Under the pieces are notes generated by a model that was given only the letters and a program-made list of their open reading frames with translations, was not told where the DNA came from and did not search any database. A stretch of 64,000 bases of DNA from Mercenaria mercenaria (taxonomy: Eukaryota > Mollusca > Bivalvia > Venerida > Veneridae): NCBI RefSeq assembly GCF_021730395.1, contig NC_069379.1, positions 26,386,501 through 26,450,500 on the forward strand. Direction: 5' to 3'. The translations under genes and the position numbers were made by a program. Positions 37,101 through 50,204 of this stretch are shown here, piece by piece. The stretch's first letter is position 1. Each line of letters starts with the position of its first letter.

Positions 37101-38512
37101 TCTTAGATATGTTTTTCATTCATGTATATTTATAGATTGCTATTTAAACAGAAAATAAATCTAACAAAACCCGCAACCAGCAGACATCTTAAGGCTTTGA
37201 TTACTTAACTTGTTAGATTCAGATATATCGTGCGTATGATATTACGTATTTTATATATTGAATCCATGTGTAAGAAGCGTTAATTGCTTTAGAAAGATCG
37301 GGACGACCTTTAATAAAATTTAGTGAAATTCCTTCGTAGTCTGTGAAAGCGGTTACGTATGTTGTAGATAAAAAATAACATTCTATATGATCCGCGTAAT
37401 CCGTCACGGAAATGTTTCCGAGTGTGGTATTGTGGTAGTAAGATATCTCCAAAAACGTTAATTTTATGGCAGTAATAATTTTTTTCTGTTTTACAATTGG
37501 GCCAATCATTTTAGAAATATGTAACAAGTAAAGAGAGTTTTATGCCAAGATAATCTAAACACTCCATTAACGGAATTCAAAAAAGGCTGAAAGTTACAAT
37601 AAAAATTATCCCAAAATTGTTCAAAGCTAATAAAGATATTTCAAAATTTTCTAATGCTCTTATTACCACCCTTGGAGATTATAGATTTAAGAAATAATGT
37701 AAAGAAAAGCGTTGTTGTAACGTTATTAATGCACAAAAAGAGGTTATACGTCCGCGGAATAATTTCACGAGTGCGTAACCAGAGTGAATTATTCTGACGA
37801 CGTACAACCAATGTTGAGTGTATTAATTTAAGTTAAACATGATTTTGCTATACATTGTTTCGATTCTGATATGCCCTTATTCTAAAACAGTAGATAAAAT
37901 ATAGTAGCGCTCTTTCTTGGTCGCAACAAAAACATTGACGTCATTTTAGCGTAAGCGTGTTTTAACAGAAACAGGCTTATAAGAATGATGTATAATATCA
38001 AAGGTATTGTTCATATTTAAGGGGGAATTATGGGTAAAAATCCTGTTACGAAACAGGCGGATCAAAAGGGCACAATAAAATTCTATTTTGTGCTACTTGT
38101 ATCGCTTACAAAAGCGAGTAACTTTAAATATGCACTCATAGAGCGAATCTCTGAATTTATATCTAAATGTAGTTATAACAATTAATGTCAACTGGAATCT
38201 TCTCTCTTGTCATATTTTTGTTTCTAAATGCCAATTACAATTTGTAACATTGAATGAATGTCCAAACATAAATTCTAAATTCATGGTAATAGCTTTGTAT
38301 ACTTTTCTTTTTTCTTTTTCCTTCAATTTTTTTTGCAACATGATAGACAGTAGAATATGGTCCTAAAAAGTCACTTGATGCACCAGTAGCAGTCAAAGCT
38401 ACAGAATTATCGAGTTTACTATACAATAAATAGATACGAAATAAGTGGTTCACAATTAATCCCAACTGGGATACTTATCTTTATGTTAGTTGACAAATCT
38501 AATTTTGTTCAG
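34170..38512. other. long region without recognised genes
   Basis: AT-rich. I checked for exons linking the signal-peptide exon at 25383 with the sushi exon at 38513 and could not support any. Around 37745-37800 'cgcggaataatttcacgagt' and 'agtgaattattctg' form a short imperfect inverted repeat. Confidence 0.35.
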
Positions 38513-39656
38513 AGATGCTCAAGCGATTTACTATTGTAAAAAAAAGAAGATTTGTCATGTCAAATGACCGCACGTCATGTACATTCGCGTGCAACCCAGG
38601 GTTTGTACTAAATGGTCCTCTGAGTTTGCAGTGTGTCGATGGATCATGGGATGGAATTCCCCCAGTGTGTGAAGGTTGGTTATTCTAATCAATTGTTGTC
38701 AAGTAATGTGTATGTCGCTGTAAAAATTAATGACTTGTTACTAGGCACGATTTACTGTAGTCAAGTAATATTTACTAATAAAGGCCCTATTAGGCTCCTT
38801 TCACGCTATCCATTATAATACCAGCATGTGCATTATTTGATACATCTATATAGACTGAGTATTATAGAGTTACCTGAATAGCTTTTATTTCTTGCGACAC
38901 GACGCGTAACAGCTACGGCGTAAATCAAACTCTGATTTTCAAGACCAGCGAGCCTATTTTATTGAACTGTTTTGATTTTAAACATCTTAAGTTGATCATG
39001 TTATAAAATTGTCAATGAACATGTATTTTCGCAATGTTCCTGTATATTATGAAACAGATATTCCATGATTTAGATTATAATGACTTTTATCATAGTGCCT
39101 CCGAAATTTTGAATAAACTGGATAAGACAGATATGAGGTCTTATTCATTTCCTGTATTGTTAAAATTTTCTTTCGGTAGTCATCATTAACCACATTGCAT
39201 TTATTCAGACTACCAGAGGTTTCAAATATCAATGTCTTGGTTATCTTTGCGATGACAATGTCTTGTGTAACTTTTCTCGCAAAACCCTAAGTTACAAGAT
39301 TTTATGGGAAAAATTTGGCTAAATTAAAAATTTGATAAGATTTAGGTGTCACCCCGGTATAGAAGTACTTCCGGGTCGTTGGATCCTAGAAAGTAGGTCT
39401 TTGAAATTTTGAAATTCCCAATTTAACGCTATCCCTACTTTGACATGTTATATTCCAAATGTATTTATTGATACTATGTACATTTTTTTGTCATTTCTGA
39501 TGTCTTTAACAGTTGTTTTATGTGTGTTTTTCAGGATTACATTTCTGTGCGGAAGGATTAAAAAACTACACCAGACTGGTGGCCATGACAGATGTCAGTT
39601 GGAAATTTAAACATGGACTAGATACTTTGATGTGTAGCAAAAAAGTTCATCGTTGA
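38513..39656 (+). CDS. sushi (CCP) domain protein, last two visible exons
   Basis: Exon 38513-38676 follows 'attttgttcag' and encodes SCTFACNPGFVLNGPLSLQC and then VDGSWDGIPPVCE. The CxFxCNPGF..G...C...GSW...PPVC pattern is the C-terminal two thirds of a sushi/complement control domain. The first cysteine would be encoded by an earlier exon. The donor (GAAG|GTTGGT, phase 1) joins 39535-39656, which reads GLHFCAEGLKNYTRLVAMTD and ends with TGA after SKKVHR. Phases agree. Sushi modules are extracellular binding domains (complement regulators, selectins, many molluscan lectin-like proteins). The poorly conserved tail matches no family I know. Confidence 0.7.
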
Positions 39657-40580
39657 TGGTGGTGTTTTTTTGTGATATATTGACTGGGATAGTATTACTC
39701 TTCAGAAATACAGAGCTGTCAATGCTGCAATTTTGTTGTGAAATTCACAATCCATGGCCAAAAGTGCTTGTTTTACTATACAGCAAAGAAGGAGAAATTG
39801 TACCGGGCTGACACCTTAACCTGGAACAACTGATACGGGGACTGGAAACCGGCATTTATCTTATCTTATGCTGTCGTCCAATCGAAGTGTATGCCGTAGA
39901 TTATTCTGCTATTATTCAAACACTTACGCCTTACAGTTAAACTCGTCCTTTCAGTGAAAATCTGGGAAAGCATTTGTTAAATTTTTTGTTGAAAACAAAA
40001 GTTCTGCCATGAAATTATTGCCTGCATCTGTTTTTAAATGGAAAATATCTACATTACTTTTCGCCCTGTGAAAATGGCTAAATCTAGACTTGTCTTACCC
40101 AGAGAGAAAGATGTCGTTTTTTACATGATATTTGCCTTGTTGATTCGGAGTATTTAGAACAAAAAAAAATAGGACATATTTTAATGAAAATAGCAAGTCA
40201 AAACCGTAAACTGTTGCCTGAAAATATTTGTTTATGATATTGCTCTGTTCTTCACCATTTAAATACGTGTTAAACCTAGATGATTTTCTGCAGTTTTATC
40301 TAAAAGTTCGGAATACTACGTAACTTCGTTGTCGGCCTTTTTTAAAAAAAAAATTGTTATTTTAATTTAAATACATTGTATTTTTCACAAATCAGTTTTA
40401 AGATTAAATTTATTAAACTAATTTTTGGAGTTTAAACAATAATTTCGTTTGAAACATTCCCTACGTTCAAGAAGAATGTTTGTTTCTGTATGTAGAAATC
40501 TGACATTATAAACAATAATTATAATTATGGCTCTACAAGATTAAGAAAAATGTCAGCTTTCTGTTATTTTCCATTTTTTA
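39657..40580. other. probable 3' flank of the sushi gene
   Basis: AT-rich sequence after the TGA. No further exon supported. Confidence 0.35.
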
Positions 40581-40582
40581 AC

Positions 40583-41785
40583 CAGGTTTTCAACGAAAAC
40601 CTGAGTTATTAGATTGAGGTAGATGTCGGTTGGGCGGGCGGGCGGCGGCGGCGGCGGCATCAAACTGGTGTTTCCGGTTAATAACTTTTGTTTCGGTAAA
40701 GATATTTGAATAAAACTTGGTATGTATGTAGCTTATATCAAGACAAAGGCTGGGATTGATTGTGGGGTTTCTGAGGTCAAGGTCAAGGTCACTGTTACTT
40801 AAAACAGGAAAAGGGTTTCCGGTCAATAACTTAACTTAGGAATGAGCTATCATAATGAAACTTGGTGTATAGAAAACTTATATAAAGTTGTAGCTTGGGA
40901 TTGATTTTGGGGTTTCTGGGGTCAAGGTCAAGGTTACTAAAAATAGGGTTAGGGTTAGGTTAGGGTTAGGGTTAGCATATCTTCTACATGCATGGAGGGA
41001 TTTTGATGAAAGTTGGCACAATTGTTCACCATCATGAGACAGAGTGTCATGCGCAAGAACCAGGTCCCTAGGTCTAAGGTCAAGGTCACACTTAGAGGTC
41101 AAAGGATACAAGAATGAAAACTTTGTCCGGAGCATATCTTCTTCATGCATAGAGGGATTTTGATGTAACTTGGCACAATTATACACCATCATGAGACGAA
41201 GTGTCTTGCGCAGTTCCTTTCTTTAGAATTATTTCCCTTTGTTGTTACTATAAATAGCTTATATTGTAACTTTTTCATTACTAGACGTACGGAAAAATCG
41301 AGACCACTTTTCTGTAGTACAACATGCATGTTACATCCAATTTTGAGGTGTATTTTAACCAATCTATACCTGGTAAGGATTTCTGTGTGGACTTAATTTT
41401 TTTTTTTTTTTTTTTCTTTTTTTAAGATTAACTTCCCTTAGTTGTTACTATAAATAACTTATATTGTAACATTTTTTATAATTGACCGTAGGGAAAAACC
41501 AAGACCACTTTTCTGTGGTACAACATAGTTGTTACTTTCTAATTTTAGGTGTATTTTAAGGTATCTCTACCTGGTAAGGAGTTTTTTTGTGAACTTAGAA
41601 AAACAAAAGAATTACAATGATTACTAAACAACCACAAAATTAAAATTACATCTGCAAATACAGGTGCTAGAGTAAAGAAATTTGCTGTGACGGGCGTATA
41701 TTGTGACATTCTTGCACTCTTGTTTATTCTTATGAAAAGTGTTGAAAACCTGGTTTCGTGGCATTGCCGCGTTTCTTGTTTTTTA
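40583..41785 (+). mobile_element. non-autonomous element, 'accaggttttcaacg' family
   Basis: The left end contains the hairpin AGGTTTTC/GAAAACCT. The right end repeats 'gaaaacctggtttcg' followed by the hairpin GTGGCATTGCCGC and 'gtttcttgtttttt'-like tail. Ends with hairpins and a 'cttgttt' finish parallel the 7458 and 33155 elements, although the sequence differs. It contains a GGC-rich tract (40630-40660), two units of about 125 bp (40975 and 41130, 'gcatatcttct(a/t)catgcat'), and two units of about 205 bp (41220 and 41425, 'gttgttactataaata'). Confidence 0.6.
40943..40975 (+). repeat. interstitial telomere-like (TTAGGG) repeats
   Basis: About five TTAGGG hexamers, one shortened to TTAGG, lie between 'caaggttactaaaaa' and 'gcatatcttct'. 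TTAGGG is the usual molluscan telomere unit. Confidence 0.85.
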
Positions 41786-41789
41786 TTCA

Positions 41790-44700
41790 AATCCAACAAA
41801 AATCGGCCCTTTGATAAAGGTTTGAAGTTACGTGGTAAAATATTTCTTCAGGGAAGTGAGCTCGAGTTAATTCGTAATAATTAAGCATATCACCACATGC
41901 AGTCGCATGCTGTTTTTGCTTCAGAATCCCTTTAGATCAATCTCTGATTATCTAATTATCGCCACTTAACATGTGACTGGTAAACCCTTTGAACATTAAG
42001 TCTTATAGCTCCATGATTAACATGAGGTAATATGCTAATTACACGCTAATCGATAGTGGCGGAAACAAAATATCGATCGCTAACGACTGGTCGATATTTA
42101 CAGGTATGGACGACAGCATAATACAGATAAATGTATTGATTTATACGGAGTTTCTACTCCCCGTATTAGACCTTCCTGATTTAACCGACACTCAACCAAC
42201 ATACTACCTAGTACTCTAGATTTGTTTCTTAAATACATTGAAATGCCTAAAAAGTTAAATTTTCTGTTTTATTCAGTTATTTAATATCATTAATACATCT
42301 AAATTTGTTTTCCTGTGAAGAGTACTCAATGCCTAGAATATTATTCCAATGGACGAAAAACGCAAATTAAATAAGTTCTCAATGAAAGTACGTTTTAACT
42401 GATCGATAATTTAAGTACTCAATACATTTCTTTTCTTTATGAGAATAATAACTAGTTCAGATTTCATTATAAAACATAATTTCTGTAATGAATCAACAGT
42501 AAAAGGAATCTACTAAATCTTACTCATAAACAAAAATACTTTGAAGTTTTCTGAATAGCGAAATGCATATGTATAAAACTAAACTATAGAAATACAAGTC
42601 TTACACATGAACAAAAATACTAAGTAGTTGTCTGAATAGCTGGATAGATATAAAACAAACATTTCCAATACACATGTGCCTAGCATTAAGATAAGATCTC
42701 TGTTAAAATTTAAAAGTAACCAATCCAGATTTTACAAATGTGAAAAAAAAATACAGAGTACAGAATTTGACTTACCTATAAAAAGAATAAAAATCTTGTC
42801 AGCTCCCAATAACATTTATTTTTCTATGAAGCCAGAGTTTTGGCTTTCTCGGGGTAGTTGATGTGCTTATAAAAGATTTGGAAACGGTTGATTTCTTCGA
42901 AATTATCCAATTAAAAATCTAATTACAAATTCAACTGACCAATGAAAAATACGTACATAAAATCGGTTCGTCTCGGACCCTAAAACAGGATTTGGCAACT
43001 AGTGTGCTAATTGTAAAAATGTGTTTGATTAAAGTCATGTAACTAGTATGCTAATTGAAAAATGTGTTTGACATCTCGGTTAGATATTTCTGTTCAAAGG
43101 TCCTTATGCGTAATCGCAGGTAATGTATTATTAAAGGGATATAGCGTTAGACATCTTCAGGCAAGAGATTTCCAATTTACACATACCGTTATTCAATTAT
43201 ATATCTATCTTTTATTTGTTTAGATCTACCTTAACATGTTATATGTCTGGACATGTCGAATTGCTTAGACTCCTAAATATATACAATTATTAGAAATCAA
43301 AATTAAAAGAATTTCATACCATATAACAACAATTTACATCCCCTTACTTATAGTTATTAAAATCAAAATTAATAAAGAATTTTATAAAATATACCAAAAA
43401 TTTACTGCAGAACACTTACCCTAAATTTTGGCAAAAAATAGACATTTACAACTGACATCAATGGAAAACAAGCGTGGTACGATTAAAAGTCCAAAGGGTA
43501 AGCGAAAGCGTAAACTTACAACATTTAAAATTATATCATCATTTAGATGAAAGATTAAATCAGCGAATGTCACCGAAGCAAATTCGTTATTTTAAACCAT
43601 TTAAAAGATATAGCGAATAAAGCGAAATTATCCTTCTTTATTTAATGTGTCAAAAAACCGATAATACCGATTATTGGAAAAATTGAAAGTTCAATATGTA
43701 CCTTTAATACTTTTTCCATAAATATAAATAAAGAACAGGACTCCTTCTTTACGCTATTAGAATATTTTCACTCGTGCGAAAAATCGATGGGTCTAATTTT
43801 CCCATGGTCCTGTGCGCGAACAGAGAGGGATCCGTTTTCTCATTTACCTTAGAGAGGGATCCGATATGCATATACACCGTGTGATCATTTCTTTTAATAA
43901 AGGGGCTTGCTTTGTTTACAGGTAATGAAGAAACACAAAGGCTTTTTAAACGTTAAAAGCTTATCATCTCAGCACATGGTAATAAGAAAAAATGAAACCA
44001 TTAAACGCCTCCGGATTAGCTAAATGATGTAACTGAAGCAGGTCTTTAGAAGTTTCCATCAAGTTTAAAGTCAATTTATATATAGGCTTATGGGTTTCAT
44101 TTCATTTCTGAAAATCAAATGTAAACCTTTTCATGCACAAACTGGAAAGCGTATGCATGCAATCGATACACATTGCAATCTTGGATATTCTGGTAAGATA
44201 TCAATAAAACGAGCTGAAATACGGAATATAATTACAGATATTTACGCTGAAACAGGTAAGCAAAGTTTATTTCTATGAGGATATTAACATTATATAGCAA
44301 TTTATTTTTCATAACCGAATACTTAATATTTTCTTTTTGCAATAAAATACAATATTTTCATGTGAAAATAACTGGTTCGCACTGAAGAGAACTGTTTGTA
44401 AGATGAACGCATACATTATATAACAAATTATGTATATAATGTGGAGAGTTATTAAATTTAGAAACAAGTCAAACGATATTCTGCGGCCAGAAGTTATACA
44501 GACCAGAAACTGATTCGCGATTGTTTTCCGGATTGTTTTCTGGAAAATTACGGACACTGGTGAAAATGAAATTAATTTTCAAAATAAAAACAATAGTTTA
44601 TTGCTGTTCATAAACAATATCTAAAACTGTATTCAAACCTGATTTTTTTTACTATTATTAATAAATTGTTGCCTGAACATTTTCTATGCCAGATATATTG

Positions 44701-45510
44701 CAAAAACGGCGTACCATAAATGCGATAACTTAAAGCCAATCGCATATCGGAAAACACTCATGTGCTCCAGGCCGCAGGTAATAAACATTCGTTTGATAAC
44801 TGAAAGAATATTTGTGTAAATTGAAACAGATGTGGTAATTATTGCAAACATCACTGGTTGTTACCTTATCGATGATATGAAATGTGCTTATCTGCGAACA
44901 TCTGCTGTCTAATTCTAATCAAACATCAATTCTAACGTTGAAATATTGTGTAAAAAGGTAAGTGATGTTTATTTCTGTGATCTTACATCATTGATTCATT
45001 ATATATCTATAAGAGAACATATTGTTTGCAATAAAGGATTGAAAGGATAAATATTTTGATATAGAGGATATTTGTTTGTTTCAGTGAAAATGACTTTTTT
45101 GGTGCTCACGGGTGAAATAAAATTGATATTTCACTGACACAAACAAATTGTCTTTTTATTTCGTGTGTAAAACTCTTATTTTGTTGCGTAATTTATAAAA
45201 TGTCGAAAATCGCGGGAAAGATCAACAGAAAGCATAACACAAATGACGTCATTTTAACGACGTCATCGTCATTATGGTCCCCGGTATTCATAACGCTCGG
45301 TATACAATTTGATTTCAATCGCGACAGAGGACCGAAACTAGTTCGGCAAAAACAGTGAAAATAAAAATGATAATCTACTGTTTCAGAACTGTGGATTATC
45401 ACTTTTATTTCACTAAGAAAAAAATATAATTCACTGGTAAACATCAAATAAAAGAAATTACATTATTGTGCTTAAGAAATAAATCGTAGTTTAAAAATTG
45501 TTTTACAGTG
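41790..45510. other. region without recognised genes
   Basis: AT-rich. The frame at 44090-44278 (MGFISFLKIKCKPFHAQTGK...) has cysteines and a donor-like end (GAAACAG|GTAAGC), but no domain is recognised and no acceptor is convincing. Nothing else stands out. Confidence 0.35.
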
Positions 45511-45554
45511 TTCTGTTAGGGCTACTGTTGTTTCCCTCTTTCGTCCTGTAGATA

Positions 45555-45910
45555 AGTAGGGCGGTAGTGCTATTATACGATGCGAAGATGCGAAGGTACG
45601 ATGCAAATATGCAATTCGTAATATCGCCCTTAGGAGGATGGGACGAAGATGCGATAATACGATGCAAAGATGCGAATGTACGATGCGAATATGCAATTCG
45701 TAATATTGCCCTTTTGTGGATGGGACGAAAGTGCGATAAGACGATGTGAAGGTACGTTGCGAATATGCAATTCGTAATATCACCCTTAGGTAGATGGGAC
45801 GAAAGTGCGATAAAACGATGCGAATGTGAGATACGAATACTAGTATGCATTTCGTAATATTGCCCTTTGGTGGATGGGACTAAAGTGCGATAATACGATG
45901 CGAAAAACGA
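45555..45910. repeat. tandem array, about 80-bp units
   Basis: About 4.5 units marked by 'gatgggacgaa' at 45637, 45719, 45793 and 45873 (spacings 82, 74 and 80), each with 'gcgataatacgatgcga' and 'atatgcaattcgtaatat'. It is open on the minus strand (45503-45919), but the frame follows the repeat and is not evidence of a gene. Confidence 0.8.
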
Positions 45911-46234
45911 TGTGAACATCCAGTTTTCTTCGTCATACTAATCTACAGGTCGGAGGGACGAAACATGGTGGCTCCTACCGAAACACCGTATGATTTGGAT
46001 ATAAAACAAAGGGGTCTTATGGAAAACAATTAAAGAAACTTACGTTTAAGACTTATATAATATTTAAGACCGAGTATAATATTGTAGGTAGGCTACTCTA
46101 TTTGTCTACAAACTTAGTTTCCCTGTTGCTTTTTATCTTTCTTAAATCTTTACAAGGTAAAATATCTTGTATATGTATTTGTTTCCTTTTCATTTGTACC
46201 ATGTTCCAGTAGAGATATCGTTGGTTCGCCCCTT

Positions 46235-46745
46235 CAGTCTGTTGATTGTAAGTGCGAAAGTGTGATAATACGATGCGATGGCGCGATGTTAATATCGCAC
46301 ATTCGCTTCGCGTTATCGCACTCTATCTTCGTATTAAGGGCGATATTACAAAAGTGCAATGTTAATATCGCACTTGCACATTTCATTTTTTATATCGTAC
46401 GATTGTATTTCCGTCCCTTCGACTAAAGGGTGATATTACGAAAGTATGACAGTTTAAAAGCAATAATGTTTATATCGCACTACCGCATGGTAATGTTGAA
46501 TTTTTTCCCATATGTCTAGGGGCGTTATTGCGATAATACGATGCGAAACGCAAAAAATAAGATGCAAAGTGCGATATTGAAATCGCGTCTTCCAAACGGG
46601 TTTGGTGTTTTGGCGTCGTATTTTTGCGCCATAGTATCGTACCTTCGCGTCTCGCATCCATTATTCACTTCGTATTATCGCGCCACCAAAGCGAATATTC
46701 GCATCGCATTTGTTTGCACAGTCACCGTTGCCAATTTACAACGAT
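46235..46745. repeat. related palindromic 'gcgataat' repeats
   Basis: Variants of 'gtgcgataatacgatgcga' and of its reverse complement alternate ('tcgcattcgtattatcgc'-like), so the stretch is rich in inverted repeats. It probably belongs to the same element as 45555-45910; outer ends were not resolved. Confidence 0.6.
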
Positions 46746-47207
46746 GGCCTTGACGAAACACCGTACATTTGTGTTTCTCTTATTATTGGAAACTCTCACT
46801 GTATGCAGAACGGTAGTGCATAGGTTAAAGTGGAGATTATTAAACTATTCGGACCAGTTTAAGCATGTATTTTTACATTCTCTGTGTTTATCGATCATGT
46901 ATTAAGCCGTGACCTTTTAAAAGCGATCTGTTCATTCACTGTGACATGCATAGTCGCGCATAGCGATTAAACTGTGAGACATTAAGTGGGTATATTACTA
47001 GGCATGCACACATACAACAGTGGAGAAAATTATGATATCTAAAAAGGGGGAAATAAACAAAAACACGGTGAAAAATCAATGATGACATGGTAAGTTTTAA
47101 CTGAAAATTGAAAAGTTTACTGTAGATAATGAAATGCAAGATTATTCTATTAATCATGACATGTATAATTGTAATCTAATAGCCATTTAAGCGTCTCCGT
47201 CTATAAT
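46746..47207. other. spacer, no gene seen
   Basis: No supported exon; AT-rich. Confidence 0.3.
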
Positions 47208-49447
47208 CACAGTGTATAGACTCTCTGTACGCTCAACCGGAAGTCGCCAAAAACTAGGCGTTCAGAAATCAAAACACAAATTTTTGCTGTCGCGGATGGC
47301 TTGGATTTTCATTGTTTATTTCGTTAATATCACATAAAGTAAGTGTATTTATTAATCTACGTATTGTTTAAGAGCTACTATTTACGTAGATACCAAACAT
47401 GCCTATTAAAACTCTTAATATACTTCATTTCAAGTCAAATCACGTGTGGGTATTTGTTCGATTTTGTAATGAAACTATCAATTCTTTGAAATACATGTAT
47501 CTTGAGCTTTTGCAAAGAATTGAAACCTTTGCTACTTCGTAGATAAATATCTTACGCATCAATAAATACTAGCATGGCTCTATGGTAACGAGTGCGTTTT
47601 CAGGAAAATGTGTTTTTCTGAGACATATATGCCGATTACACTGTCCCACTAGTCGGTATATTACTGGCCAACTAATCGCAATTTCTAAAATCCGGACTGA
47701 ACGCTTAGTCGAAAAACTGTACGCCTATTCAAAACTTCTTTTCATTCATATATTTCAATAATTTGACTTTGACTTATGATAACCAACAGTTAAAAAGTAA
47801 CAGTTATAATTTCTTTCGTTTTCGTAACAGTCACGGACCAGTTTATATGTTATTACTGCAGTTTCGAATCCACTTTTCGTAAAGGTTAGTGTTTATTAGT
47901 AAGTAATTAACAAATTAATTTAGTCTAGCACGGCACAACCGCGCGACTAATTCAATTTGGTAAATGCGTACTAATAAACTCTAATCTGCATAGTGTTTGA
48001 AATTATTTTTGTTATAATGACTAAATTCTTTACACATAAATCACTAACGCATCATTCATATAATCGTTACGTGGCACAACTCAGTGTTTGATCCATTTCC
48101 GGCATCTCAGAGACTTGTTCGGACTTTACCTCGGGAACTTTATCATCATTCACAGAAGAAACGTCGGTGCGGTTATTGGTAATTTCAGTTTATTTTAATA
48201 TCCGGTTCCAAATCACCGCTGATATCAGTCAAAATAAAGCAGATTGAAGCTAATATCCAGTTATTTTTCTTTTGCATTAATAATTATTGCAGTAATCTCT
48301 ACAGAACAAACTGAAAATGACCCGGCTCCTAATGTTTACATCAGTTGTTCTACACGTATAACTAACCACCGTCTTGGAAAATAGATGAGCGGACTCGTTT
48401 TGGACACTTTGATTGTACAAAGTTTTCAAGTAGACAGCGCGTTTGTCTGTTGGCGGAGCTTAAATTAAAAAAAGAATTTCAAGTACAACACCTTGAGCGA
48501 CCTTCACATTGGGTATAATGGGCAGTCCCTGCATAAAAAGACTGTTTGCACAATGTTTATGTGAAGTTACAGTAAGGTATAAGCAAGGGGTAAAAAAAAA
48601 GATGTGTCAGAAAAAAAGGTTGCCGAAAAACTTATCTTTAACCGAAGCCGGGGCGAGTAGAATAGCTATTCCCCGAATAGTCGAGCTAAAAATACAAAGA
48701 AAAAAACCCAAAACAAAGTGTCCTGTAAAGCTGAGCGGAATAAATATATATTTTTCTCGTATGTTAACGGAAACTCGTATACAGATTCTATTTCTTTTCC
48801 AAGACAAGGACATCGTTGGTGAAACAGACCAATAAATACTGTTTCACTGTCGCAAGTAAAATACAATACAAAACTTATATTTGTAAATTCAATAAGTACA
48901 GTGTATAGAGCCTACAAGCCCAAACACGTCGTCATTTCTTTATTAAATAGGCGTACAGTGTTTTGGCGAATAGTGGAACAGTTTTATATAAAGTTTTGCG
49001 ACTAGGCGGTCAGTGCACAATTCAGATGCATGTTGAATTAAACAATATTTAAACTATTCAGGATTGTAAATTCATATTTGTAGGTATAAACTCATTTGCA
49101 TGGATTTATAATTTAACATTCAGAAGCGGTTCTGACACGTATTTCACTCGCAGTTCCTAAATAATGGGCATTTTTAGCCTGAATGCATCGTCTTTTGCTT
49201 TGACCTGCTGGGTTTTGGGTGAAAATACGTTTTAATTTCATGTGTTAATGTCTTTTTAACGGCAGTTTGTTGCAGAGACATTTATCATACATTGAAAAGT
49301 ATATACAACAAGAATATACATTTCAAATAGCCAAAGCAAAACATAAAAATACTCACTACCGACAGCTTCCAAAAATTTGAAAAACGAAAGTGAACGCCTA
49401 GTTATTGGCGACTTCCGTTTGGGCGTACAGAGAGTCTATACACTGTG
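47208..49447. mobile_element. Transib/RAG-superfamily-like element (CACAGTG ends, 5-bp duplication)
   Basis: Inverted ends of about 57 bases begin CACAGTGTATAGACTCTCTG on both strands and continue with 'gtacgc(t/c)caa(c/a)cgg' and 'aagtcgccaa(a/t)aactagg'; weaker similarity extends inward. Both sides carry an identical 5-bp direct repeat, ATAAT (47203-47207 and 49448-49452). CACWRTG termini with 5-bp target duplication are the recognised signature of Transib transposons, the superfamily that includes RAG1. The first seven bases equal the consensus recombination signal heptamer. The 2,240-bp interior holds only short frames and no DDE transposase or RAG1/RAG2-like core that I can see, so it appears non-autonomous. 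Confidence 0.8.
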
Positions 49448-49452
49448 ATAAT

Positions 49453-50204
49453 GTAGTCGTTGCGTATTGATTCCTTTAATGTGATATATCAATTACATTT
49501 CTTTGCCAAACAAACATATGTTTTTTGTAGAGAATATATCATTGATCTTCATTTTATTTGATATGTAGCCTCTTTATGTAGATGTGAAAAAAATGTAACA
49601 TTAGTCATTAAACATTTCCGTTCCGCATCAAGTTGTCTGGTAATGTATGTATGTGTATTCCCTAGCTATATTTCTGTGTTTATTCAATAATGGTTTTAAA
49701 GTTATGTTATGCTCAAATTTCATATATGAGAAAAATAGGCAATTACTGCATTTTTAGACTAGACATTAGACTGATAATAAAGAATTTGTAACAAAATTTA
49801 AGCTTTTGTAATTTTTCTTTTATTCTGTGTAAAAGTGACAAATGCCGGTCTATTTTAGAGATTTTCCCAGGGAACTGATTGTAATATTGAACACAGGATA
49901 TAGACTGGCTACATTCACAATTTTACTGATCGTTAACTGTTGCTTTGTTTTGCTCATGATAATGTTTAAATATGCTCACTTTCATGTATATATGATTGTC
50001 TTTGCCAGGTGGCAAATGTATTGCTGATTTCCAATAAAGCTGAAACTGAAATTGTTTATAAAATATAGTTATTATAACAGTAGCTTGTTCTCGGCTTCCG
50101 TAGATTTTGCCAGACTTGGATCACAAGAGGCGCGAAAGGTTTTGTGTTTGTTTTAGGCGCCGTGGGTAACTTATTCCTATATTTTTATTTTCACATTTAC
50201 TTCT
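49453..50204. other. flank upstream of SAMHD1
   Basis: AT-rich. I saw no exon that could encode a SAM domain here. Promoter elements could not be assigned. Confidence 0.35.

Noticed and set aside
40943-40975. Chromosome end
   Set aside because: Only about five hexamers, flanked by ordinary dispersed-repeat sequence on both sides.
44090-44278. Exon with cysteines (KCKPFHAQTGK...THCNLGYSG)
   Set aside because: No domain recognised and no convincing acceptor; a donor-like end alone is weak evidence.
45503-45919. 138-residue minus-strand frame
   Set aside because: It follows the 80-bp tandem array and has repeat-driven composition.
48509-48835. 108-residue frame inside the CACAGTG element as a RAG/Transib transposase remnant
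   Set aside because: No acidic catalytic motif, zinc-binding pattern or similarity that I can recognise.
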